6,136 nt of DNA from Pseudomonadota bacterium (GTDB taxonomy: Bacteria; Pseudomonadota; Alphaproteobacteria; Sphingomonadales; Sphingomonadaceae): positions 1-6,136 of the forward strand of contig JAEZBH010000203.1 in NCBI GenBank assembly GCA_023427285.1, in the 5' to 3' direction. Made by a program: the position numbers and the translations under genes. The notes under the pieces are model-generated. The model did not search any database. It was not told where the DNA came from and saw nothing but the letters and a program-made list of their open reading frames with translations. Shown here one piece after another: positions 1-5,799 of this stretch. Numbering within the stretch: the stretch's first letter is position 1; the number at the start of each line of letters is the position of its first letter.

Positions 1-2106
1 TTCGTGCCGGGTCTGCGCTACCAGAACAGCGCGGCCAACCGCAACGACCGCAGCTTCACCACCATCACCATGCGCGGCATGTATCCGGGCGACTCCCCGA
101 ACCGCCAGGCCGTGACCATTTTCGTTGACGGCGTCGCGATCCCGGGCGGCTCGACCTCCGGCCTGACCGACATCGAGCGCGTGGAAGTCGTGAAGGGTCC
201 GCAGTCGGCCAACTTCGGCCGCGCCACCTTCGGCGGCGCCATCAACTTCATCACCCGCGCTCCCTCGACCGAGGAAGTCAAGGGCAGCGTTGACCTGTCC
301 TACGAGTCCTACAACTCGATCGACGTGAAGGCCTCCGTTGAAGGCCCGCTGGTCGAGGACAAGCTGGGCGTGCGCCTGTCGGGCCGCTACTACCACACCG
401 ACGGCCAGTACGAGAACGTCGGCTTCTCGGGCAAGCTGGGCGAGCGTGACACCCGTCAGGTTGCCGCCAGCTTCGTGGCGCACCCGACTGATGCGCTGAC
501 CGTGCGCGGCTATGCCACCTACTGGGAAGACAGCGACGGCCCGACCGCACAGGCGCTGCTGGGCGAAGAGTCCTACAACTGCAACCTGGGCGGCAATGGC
601 CGCGTGCCGACGGGCTCGGACACCGGCTTCAACCACATCTGCGGCAAGGTGAAGTTCGACAAGTCGAAGATGTCGCAGAACATCGTGCCGGGCGGCACGC
701 CGAACTTCGGCGGCGTTGTGGCCGCTCAGGACATCCTGCCGGCTGACTTCATCGACCACCTGGGCGTTGAGCGTCAGGCCTACCAGACCATGCTGATGGG
801 CGACTACGAGTTCGCCAACGGCTACACCCTGTCGGGCTCGTTCGGCCACAACGGCAACAAGTGGGCGGCGCTGACCGATACCTACAACCGTGCGGACGAC
901 ACCGGCTACCACTCGATCGTGCTGCTGCCGTACGACATCAAGAACACCTCGGCGGAGCTGCGTCTGTCCTCTGACAGCGACGGTCCGTTCAGCTACATGT
1001 TCGGCGGCAACTACTACAACGAGAGCGTGAAGTTCCACACCAAGGCGTTCCGTCCGAACGTTGGCGTGATGAACCTGGGCTCGCCGACCGATTACCGCGC
1101 CGAGACCTTCGGCGTGTTCGGTTCGGCCAGCTACGAACTGGCTGAGGGCCTGAAGCTGAACGGTGAAGCCCGCTACCAGTGGGATACCATCAACCATGTG
1201 GTGATGCTGCCGGGCGGTGCTGACCTGGAGAAGACCTTCAAGTCGTTCTCGCCGCGCGTCATCCTGAACTACGAAGTCACCCGCGACATCTCCGCCTACG
1301 CGTCGTGGTCGAAGGGCACCCGTCCGGGCACCTTCAACTCCAACTTCGTGGCGTTCAACAGCGACATCCAGCAGCAGATCACCGAGAACGCCGGTCGCGA
1401 CATCCCGGTTGCCGTGGATGAAGAAAAGCTGACCATGTACGAACTGGGCGTGAAGGGCGACTTCTTCGATCGCCGTCTGCGCCTGATGACCGCCTTCTAC
1501 TACGGCGAATGGCGCGATCGTCAGATCAACCAGAACATCGCCTACACCAACGGCTCGACGGTCTCGACCGCAACCATCACCTTCCCGGAAGGCTCGACCA
1601 ACCTGTGGGGTGTTGAAATCGAGGGCGGCTTCCAGGCGACCGACAACCTGTCGTTCGACGCCACCTTCAACTGGGCCAAGACCGACATCCGCTTCACCAA
1701 CTGCTCCGAGTGCCTTGCCATTGACGGCGTGGCCAACCCGAAGGGCAACCTGATGGAGCGCTATCCGGAGTTCTCCGGCTCGTTCGCGGCAACCTACACC
1801 CAGCCGATCAACGAGAACTGGGACGGCATGGTTCGTATGGACTATGTTTACACCGGCAAGCAGTACGCTACCTCGTCGAACGTGACCTACATCGGTGACG
1901 CTCACAAGGTGAACCTGCGCGCAGGCGTGAACAACGAGACCTACACGCTGGAATTCTTCGTGAAGAACCTCTTCAACGAGAAGACCCCGTCGAACCTGCT
2001 GCGCAACACCAACCCGAACGGCAGCGCTGCCCAGGGCCTCAACACCATCGTGTTGGCCGCTCCTGAGCGTCGCACCATCGGCGTTCGCGGCGTCGTGAAG
2101 TTCTAA
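1..2106 (+). CDS. TonB-dependent outer-membrane receptor, 5' end outside window
   Basis: Outer-membrane active transporter of the TonB-dependent receptor superfamily, importing a ligand into the periplasm with energy from TonB-ExbB-ExbD. The frame is open from base 1, and the GTG at 4 is internal rather than a start. Numbering from that GTG, residues 1-90 are the later part of the plug domain, with the typical elements TMRGMYPG, FVDGVAIPGG, IERVEVVKGPQSANFGR and GGAINFITR. Residues from about 95 to 700 form the 22-strand barrel, with alternating aromatic/polar strands and long loops. The protein ends RRTIGVRGVVKF, and a terminal Phe is the usual barrel-assembly signal. Family members are about 750-850 residues, so the signal peptide, TonB box and early plug are missing upstream. 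Cysteines 193/213 and 567/570 lie in loop-like segments and may form disulfides. Codon use is strongly biased to C/G endings, as in highly expressed genes. The ligand is unknown. A strong terminator follows directly. Confidence 0.95.
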   Translation, partial: FVPGLRYQNSAANRNDRSFTTITMRGMYPGDSPNRQAVTIFVDGVAIPGGSTSGLTDIERVEVVKGPQSANFGRATFGGAINFITRAPSTEEVKGSVDLSYESYNSIDVKASVEGPLVEDKLGVRLSGRYYHTDGQYENVGFSGKLGERDTRQVAASFVAHPTDALTVRGYATYWEDSDGPTAQALLGEESYNCNLGGNGRVPTGSDTGFNHICGKVKFDKSKMSQNIVPGGTPNFGGVVAAQDILPADFIDHLGVERQAYQTMLMGDYEFANGYTLSGSFGHNGNKWAALTDTYNRADDTGYHSIVLLPYDIKNTSAELRLSSDSDGPFSYMFGGNYYNESVKFHTKAFRPNVGVMNLGSPTDYRAETFGVFGSASYELAEGLKLNGEARYQWDTINHVVMLPGGADLEKTFKSFSPRVILNYEVTRDISAYASWSKGTRPGTFNSNFVAFNSDIQQQITENAGRDIPVAVDEEKLTMYELGVKGDFFDRRLRLMTAFYYGEWRDRQINQNIAYTNGSTVSTATITFPEGSTNLWGVEIEGGFQATDNLSFDATFNWAKTDIRFTNCSECLAIDGVANPKGNLMERYPEFSGSFAATYTQPINENWDGMVRMDYVYTGKQYATSSNVTYIGDAHKVNLRAGVNNETYTLEFFVKNLFNEKTPSNLLRNTNPNGSAAQGLNTIVLAAPERRTIGVRGVVKF

Positions 2107-2135
2107 GAACCTCACGCACCGGATAATCGGACCGG

Positions 2136-2175
2136 AAAACCCGGCAGTCTCATTGACTGCCGGGTTTTCTTTTTT
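2136..2175 (+). terminator. Rho-independent terminator after the TonB-dependent receptor
   Basis: Perfect 14-bp stem (2136-2149 paired with 2155-2168; GC core CCCGGCAGTC/GACTGCCGGG flanked by AAAA/TTTT) with a 5-nt loop TCATT, followed by CTTTTTT. It begins 30 bases after the receptor stop codon and should end that transcript, separating the receptor from the downstream four-gene unit. Confidence 0.93.
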
Positions 2176-2227
2176 GTGCCATATGCTGCGCGCCCGTACT
2201 CGCTAGCCGGATAAACCTGAGTTTTTT

Positions 2228-2255
2228 TTGAGCCAATGGTGTGCGGTGCAATAAA
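2228..2255 (+). promoter_or_regulatory. Weak candidate sigma-70-type promoter for the symporter operon
   Basis: TTGAGC at 2228-2233 (4 of 6 to the -35 consensus) and AATAAA at 2250-2255 (4 of 6 to the -10 consensus) are 16 bases apart in an AT-rich stretch after the receptor terminator. This would give a leader of roughly 30 bases before the GTG start at 2292. A promoter is expected somewhere between 2176 and 2290 because of the terminator just upstream. These particular hexamers are only the best match found by eye. Confidence 0.25.
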
Positions 2256-2266
2256 GTTGTTCTTTA
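2252..2266. repeat. Short inverted repeat, possible operator
   Basis: TAAAG (2252-2256) and CTTTA (2262-2266) are inverted copies around a 5-base TTGTT spacer. They overlap the candidate -10 element and the presumed transcription start, where a repressor site would be expected. Five-base arms in AT-rich DNA can arise by chance, so this is a weak call. Confidence 0.2.
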
Positions 2267-2275
2267 ATAGGGAAA

Positions 2276-2282
2276 AAGGGAG
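2276..2282 (+). promoter_or_regulatory. Ribosome binding site fixing the GTG start of the symporter gene
   Basis: AAGGGAG lies 9 bases upstream of the GTG at 2292. The other nearby GTG, at 2285, is in a different frame and too close to this site, so 2292 is the supported start. Confidence 0.7.
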
Positions 2283-2291
2283 TCGTGTCGC

Positions 2292-3674
2292 GTGAAAGCA
2301 CAAACAGAAGCGACTGGTGGTAGTGGGGCAACCACCGAAGAGCGCCTGCCATTGGCAGTATGCCTTGGATTTGGCGTTGGATCGCTTGGCATTGCCATTC
2401 TGCTCAACACGATCACGACATTTTTCCCGGCGTTGATGACGACAGTGCTGGGGCAGTCTGCTGCCTTGGCGGGCCTGCTGCTCACCATCTCCAAACTCTA
2501 TGATGTTTTTGCCGATATCGTGATCGGCGTCTCCAGCGATCGGACGAAGTCCCGCTGGGGTCGGCGGCGTCCGTACCTGCTGGCCGGTGCGGTTGTGTCC
2601 GCCTTCTCGTTTCTCATGATCTTCATTCCGCCGTCTCTGTCTGATGATGGTCTCATCATCTACATGGCGGCGGCTTTGATCATTTATTCGACGGGCTATT
2701 CGCTCTTCGCCGTGCCGTATATCGCAATGGCGGGCGAGATGACGGACGATTACAACGAGCGCACGCGCCTGCTGTCGTTCCGCACGTTCTTCGTTTCGGT
2801 CGGCCAGATGGCGGGCATGGCGGGTACGGCGGCGCTGGTTGATTGGGCCGGCGGCGGCGAGCGCGGTTATGCCGTTCTGGGTGCAGCCTGCGCATCGGTG
2901 ATTTTCACCGCAATGACCATCTGCTTCTTCGGCACGAAAAATGCTCGGCGCGCCGAGCCGCAGCCGAAGTCGCACATGCCGGGCATGGAGCAGGTTCGCT
3001 CGCTGTGGGAAAACAAGCCTTTCGTGCTGCTGATCGGCGCGAAGGTGACCCAGTTCATGGCCATCTCCATCTTCACCACCACCAAGCTGCTGTTTCTGCT
3101 GAACGTGATGAAGGTGGGCTATTCCGGCCTGATGCACCTCAGCATTTCCCAGAACATTGTCGGCATGATTTCCGTGCCGCTGTGGACCTGGATCGGCAAG
3201 CGCTACGGCAAGACCAGGGGTTACATGGCAGCGATTATTCTGCTGACGGCCATGTACCTGAGCTGGCTGATCACGGGTCCGACCAACAACATCTGGGATT
3301 TGTGGCTGCGCGGTGCACTGAACGGTCTGGCTGCAACCGGCACGACCCTGATGTCGATCTCCATGCTGCCTGACGTGATGGAATATGACCGCAAGGTCAC
3401 CGGCGAACGCCGTGAGGGCGTGTTCTCATCCATCTATGCGATGGTTGAGAAGCTGTCGTTCGCGATCGGACCGGGCCTGATCGGTCTCATTCTGGCGATG
3501 GCAGGCTATGCGGCAACGACCGGCGGTGCGGTTGTCGAGCAGTCGGCAGAGGCTGTTGATGCGCTGTACCTGGGCATGGCGGTCATTCCGGCTATCCTGG
3601 CAGGCATCAGCTTCTTCTTCATGTGGAACTACAAGCTCGACGCCAAGACGCTGAAGGATATGCCGACCAAATGA
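2292..3674 (+). CDS. MFS transporter of the GPH (glycoside-pentoside-hexuronide:cation symporter) family
   Basis: Inner-membrane cation-coupled symporter of the MelB-like GPH/MFS_2 family. It has 460 residues, the normal family length, and about 12 hydrophobic segments (roughly 22-46, 53-80, 94-113, 121-145, 164-184, 192-214, 243-270, 278-301, 309-328, 335-358, 382-406, 423-446). The family signature after TM2 is clear at 83-94 (DRTKSRWGRRRP). The loop motif GEMTDDYNERTRL (148-160) and the second-half motif PDVMEYDRKVTGERREG (360-376) are also typical. By eye alignment to E. coli MelB, cation-site Asp55 and Asp59 correspond to Asp71 and Asp75. Asn58 is Ala74, and the sugar-site Asp19 and Asp124 are not conserved. 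The substrate is therefore probably not a galactoside. The gene starts with GTG behind AAGGGAG and its stop overlaps the next start (ATGA), so it heads an operon. Substrate unknown. Confidence 0.93.
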   Translation: MKAQTEATGGSGATTEERLPLAVCLGFGVGSLGIAILLNTITTFFPALMTTVLGQSAALAGLLLTISKLYDVFADIVIGVSSDRTKSRWGRRRPYLLAGAVVSAFSFLMIFIPPSLSDDGLIIYMAAALIIYSTGYSLFAVPYIAMAGEMTDDYNERTRLLSFRTFFVSVGQMAGMAGTAALVDWAGGGERGYAVLGAACASVIFTAMTICFFGTKNARRAEPQPKSHMPGMEQVRSLWENKPFVLLIGAKVTQFMAISIFTTTKLLFLLNVMKVGYSGLMHLSISQNIVGMISVPLWTWIGKRYGKTRGYMAAIILLTAMYLSWLITGPTNNIWDLWLRGALNGLAATGTTLMSISMLPDVMEYDRKVTGERREGVFSSIYAMVEKLSFAIGPGLIGLILAMAGYAATTGGAVVEQSAEAVDALYLGMAVIPAILAGISFFFMWNYKLDAKTLKDMPTK

Positions 3675-4369
3675 GCACGTCCCGGCATGTTGTGAATGTC
3701 AATTTCAAGCGTCCGGACCCGAGCCTCGTTGCCCGGTTCCGGGCCTTGAAGACCGAGGTCGTTCTGCCGCTGTTGCCCGACCCCCTGCTCATGGACGGCG
3801 CTATTCGCCCACTCCTGAACGATTGGGCAGCGGTTGGCCCGGCTGTCACTGTCGCTCCGACGGGAACGGACATGATGATGGCCATTGCTGCCACGGGCAT
3901 TGCCCAGCCGGGAGATGTGGTGGTCGTTGCCGCGGGCGGTCTTGCCGGTGACGGCTATGCCGCCTGGGGCGGAGGGCTGACGCTCTCTGCCCGTCACAAG
4001 GAGGTGGACGGCGTCGTTGTAGATGGTTTTGTGCAGGATGCCCCTGCCATTCAGACGAGGGAAGTGCCGGTTTTCTGCCGGGGCTCCACCTTGCGTTATC
4101 GCATGGCGGCCAAACCGGGATCAGTGAATGTTCCGGTCAGTTGTGGTGGTGTTACGGTTCACCCAGGCGATCTGGTTATCGCAGACCGAGACGGGGTCAT
4201 GGTCATCCCCCAGCATCTGCTGGAAGAGATCATCGAAGCCGCCGAGGAGCGCACGGCCTATCTGGCCCGTAACCAGAAGCTCATGCGGGAAGAGAAGCTG
4301 ACGCTTTTTGACCTGCGCGGCGGCCCTGAGCTTTACATCAAGGCCGGGATTGAGTGGAACGATAACTAA
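3671..4369 (+). CDS. RraA / HMG-CHA aldolase-like family protein lacking the catalytic Asp and Arg
   Basis: Cytoplasmic 232-residue protein of the RraA-like fold, which includes class II pyruvate aldolases (4-hydroxy-4-methyl-2-oxoglutarate / 4-carboxy-4-hydroxy-2-oxoadipate aldolase), oxaloacetate decarboxylases and the RNase E regulator RraA. Motifs in order: VGPAVTV (55-61), QPGDVVVVAAGG (79-90), AAWGGGLTL (97-105), GVVVDGFVQD (114-123), VPVFCRG (132-138) and GGVTVHPGDLVIADRDGVMVIP (159-180, normal C-terminal core). The aldolase signature D-X20-R-D reads Gly101-X20-Gln122-Asp123. Only the metal-ligand Asp remains, so the usual pyruvate-enolate chemistry is doubtful. The ATG at 3671 overlaps the symporter stop (ATGA), with GAAGGA at 3653-3658 as a somewhat distant ribosome site. 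A longer form from GTG 3623 would add 16 non-family residues inside the transporter gene and is disfavoured. The methyltransferase gene follows after 17 bases. Family certain, activity unknown. Confidence 0.88.
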   Translation: MSTSRHVVNVNFKRPDPSLVARFRALKTEVVLPLLPDPLLMDGAIRPLLNDWAAVGPAVTVAPTGTDMMMAIAATGIAQPGDVVVVAAGGLAGDGYAAWGGGLTLSARHKEVDGVVVDGFVQDAPAIQTREVPVFCRGSTLRYRMAAKPGSVNVPVSCGGVTVHPGDLVIADRDGVMVIPQHLLEEIIEAAEERTAYLARNQKLMREEKLTLFDLRGGPELYIKAGIEWNDN

Positions 4370-4386
4370 AAGAAGGGGACCATCAC

Positions 4387-5415
4387 ATGGATGTGAAACT
4401 GGCGCAACGCGGCCGGGCCCTCATGGACTTCGAGGTCAGCGCACGGCAGACGGCAAATCGTCTCCAGCGCGACGTTGAAGTCGAACTGGCTGCCAAGGGG
4501 ATCACGGCAGAAACCCTGCCGGACGACATGGATGAGCGTCATCGCGTCATTGACGCGGCACTGGTGGACTCCGATCTCTATCGCACCCGCGGACTTCTGG
4601 GCGATTACTGCTGGACCTATCATGGCGTCAGCGCCGAGGAAGCGTTCGAGGAAATCAAGGACCAGGTTGGCGAGCAACTGGCGCTGACCGATAAAGGCCC
4701 GACCACGATTGATTATCGTGAGGGTTTTGAGGCTCCGGATTACTGGGCGAAGAGCTGGTTCCACCGCACCCATGGCGGATGGGACGGCAACCCGTACCAC
4801 GGCTACATCCACGGCGAGATCGTTCACAAGAAGTACGTCTCGAAGGTGTATCCCGGTGATGTTTATGGTGCGCGCCGTCAGGTCGCCCGCCTTGCCCCGC
4901 GCACCGATTACAAGAAGATTCTGGAAATCGGCACCTCTTCGGGTCACTACACCGTGGCGCTGTCCGAAGTGTTCCCGGATGCGGAAATCTGGGGCATCGA
5001 TCCGTCCCCGCGCATGCTCGAGCAGGCCCAGCGCGTCGGCAACGAGCTCGGCAAGAACTGGAACCTGGTCGTTGGCGTCGGCGAGGACACCGGCTTCCCG
5101 GACGAGAGCTTCGACATGGTGACGTCTTACGCCATTCACCATGAAATTCCGCCGCGCATCGTTGATGCCTTCTTCAAGGAAGCCTACCGCATCCTGAAGC
5201 CGGGCGGCACCGTGCTGATGGCCGACGTGACCCGCTACAGCGACATCGACAAGCTGGCGTCCTGGCGGTTCGACTGGCTGGCGAAATATGGCGGCGAGCC
5301 GTTCTGGCGCGCGACTGCATCGATGGATTTCGGACCGCATTGCGAGGCGGCCGGGTTCGTCGATGTGAAGACGGGCTGCTTCGAGCCGCTGAAGGTTCCC
5401 TACTACGTTGTTTGA
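4387..5415 (+). CDS. Class I SAM-dependent methyltransferase with long N-terminal region
   Basis: Predicted cytoplasmic methyltransferase, 342 residues. The C-terminal half is a Rossmann-fold methyltransferase: motif I KILEIGTSSGHYT (177-189), the acidic residue binding the SAM ribose in GIDPSP (203-208), motif IV region FDMVTSYAIHHE (242-253) and post-motif YRILKPGGTVLMADV (267-281). Residues 1-170 match no domain I can name. They are helical and acidic up to about residue 105, and then become rich in aromatic and histidine residues between 119 and 150 (His126, 129, 138, 142, 147), which could shape a substrate or metal site. There is no signal peptide or membrane segment. The start is well supported by AGAAGGGG at 4371-4378, 8 bases before the ATG. 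It is translated from the same transcript as the RraA-like gene (17-base gap), and an unknown small gene follows 11 bases later. The methyl acceptor cannot be inferred; a small molecule is more likely than protein or nucleic acid given the transporter neighbours. Confidence 0.9.
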   Translation: MDVKLAQRGRALMDFEVSARQTANRLQRDVEVELAAKGITAETLPDDMDERHRVIDAALVDSDLYRTRGLLGDYCWTYHGVSAEEAFEEIKDQVGEQLALTDKGPTTIDYREGFEAPDYWAKSWFHRTHGGWDGNPYHGYIHGEIVHKKYVSKVYPGDVYGARRQVARLAPRTDYKKILEIGTSSGHYTVALSEVFPDAEIWGIDPSPRMLEQAQRVGNELGKNWNLVVGVGEDTGFPDESFDMVTSYAIHHEIPPRIVDAFFKEAYRILKPGGTVLMADVTRYSDIDKLASWRFDWLAKYGGEPFWRATASMDFGPHCEAAGFVDVKTGCFEPLKVPYYVV

Positions 5416-5426
5416 GTGAAGCCGGA

Positions 5427-5705
5427 ATGAGCAAGAACCGTCCAACTGATCCGCCGGTCCGCCAGTTTCTGGGCGAAGGCCAGATCGATAATCTGGGCAC
5501 GGCCGTCCTCGTTCTGGCCCGGGAGTTGTGGGTTGTGAAAGACCGTCTTGCCGTCATGGAAAAAGTGCTCGAGAAGCACGGCATTCCGGCAAGCGAGATC
5601 AACACCTTCCAGCCGGACGAGGCGTTCGAGGCCGAACTGAAGGCGCAGCGGCAGGCATTGATCGATGCTGTTGCAGATGCGCTCAGCAACAAGGCTGTAA
5701 AATAA
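5427..5705 (+). CDS. Small helical protein of unknown function
   Basis: I do not recognise this 92-residue protein. Its first 20 residues are polar. Residues 24-51 (TAVLVLARELWVVKDRLAVM onward) form a strongly amphipathic helix with a heptad-like pattern, suggesting a coiled coil or an oligomer/partner interface. After a short break at HGIPASEINTFQP (51-63), a charged helix covers 64-88 (DEAFEAELKAQRQALIDAVA). There are no cysteines, no signal peptide and no transmembrane segment. The ATG at 5427 was chosen because it lies 11 bases past the methyltransferase stop with a weak GAAG at 5418-5421. Upstream in-frame codons would overlap the methyltransferase gene. Coding is supported by amphipathic patterning, codon use like its neighbours and a terminator 42 bases downstream. 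A small accessory partner of the methyltransferase is possible but is only inferred from position. Confidence 0.8.
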   Translation: MSKNRPTDPPVRQFLGEGQIDNLGTAVLVLARELWVVKDRLAVMEKVLEKHGIPASEINTFQPDEAFEAELKAQRQALIDAVADALSNKAVK

Positions 5706-5707
5706 GG

Positions 5708-5735
5708 ACAGGCGCTGAAAAAGCGCTTTACCTGT
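5708..5735 (+). repeat. Small imperfect hairpin containing palindrome AAAGCGCTTT
   Basis: ACAG (5708-5711) pairs with CTGT (5732-5735) outside an inner stem GCGCT (5712-5716) / AGCGC (5722-5726), with loop GAAAA and a 5-base bulge TTTAC (5727-5731). The overlapping 10-base sequence AAAGCGCTTT (5720-5729) is a perfect palindrome. It lies just after the small gene's stop codon. It could protect the 3' end of the transcript or be chance; no function is shown. Confidence 0.35.
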
Positions 5736-5739
5736 GGCT

Positions 5740-5784
5740 AAAAAAGGATGCCGCACCACCCAGGGTGGTGCGGCATTTTTATTT
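5740..5784. terminator. Bidirectional intrinsic terminator between convergent genes
   Basis: Perfect 13-bp stem ATGCCGCACCACC (5748-5760) / GGTGGTGCGGCAT (5764-5776) with a 3-base loop CAG. On the plus strand it is followed by TTTTATTT, ending the four-gene operon. On the minus strand the same stem is followed by CC and six T residues (complement of 5740-5747), ending the alpha/beta-hydrolase transcript, whose stop codon is 20 bases away. Confidence 0.92.
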
Positions 5785-5799
5785 ACAGATGCTACCGAT

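Larger units (their letters stand above)
2292..5705 (+). other. Predicted four-gene operon: symporter, RraA-like, methyltransferase, small protein
   Basis: Four same-strand genes are spaced by -4, +17 and +11 bases, bounded upstream by the receptor terminator (2136-2175) and downstream by the terminator at 5748-5780. No terminator-like hairpin is visible between them. The ATGA overlap implies translational coupling of the symporter and the RraA-like protein. Transport plus two possible small-molecule enzymes suggests import and modification of an organic compound (inference). Confidence 0.75.

Noticed and set aside
4..6. GTG at base 4 as the true start of the receptor
   Set aside because: The frame is open from base 1, and the protein at this point is already mid-plug, with no signal peptide or TonB box. 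The gene begins upstream of the window.
2213..2229. AAAC-CTGA-GTTT followed by a run of eight T as a second terminator
   Set aside because: The stem is only four base pairs with one G-C pair, too weak to terminate. The T run is better explained as part of the AT-rich promoter region.
2112..3137. Long open frame on the minus strand (341 codons) opposite the symporter
   Set aside because: The translation is dominated by Arg, His and Gln without domain or membrane pattern, and it runs through the promoter gap and the receptor terminator. It is a shadow of the symporter gene.
3623..3670. Upstream GTG at 3623 as the start of the RraA-like gene
   Set aside because: It would add 16 residues encoded inside the symporter C-terminus with no family similarity. 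The ATG at 3671, overlapping the symporter stop, gives the normal family length.
4366..5445. Long open frame on the minus strand (359 codons) opposite the methyltransferase
   Set aside because: It lies fully antisense to a gene with clear methyltransferase motifs. Its translation is rich in Arg/His/Ala/Val with no recognisable domain, and the opening is explained by the strong third-position G/C bias of the real gene.
5174..5692. Minus-strand open frame across the methyltransferase/small-gene junction
   Set aside because: Low-complexity Ser/Arg/Ala translation with no motif. The plus-strand genes have better starts, spacing and family evidence.
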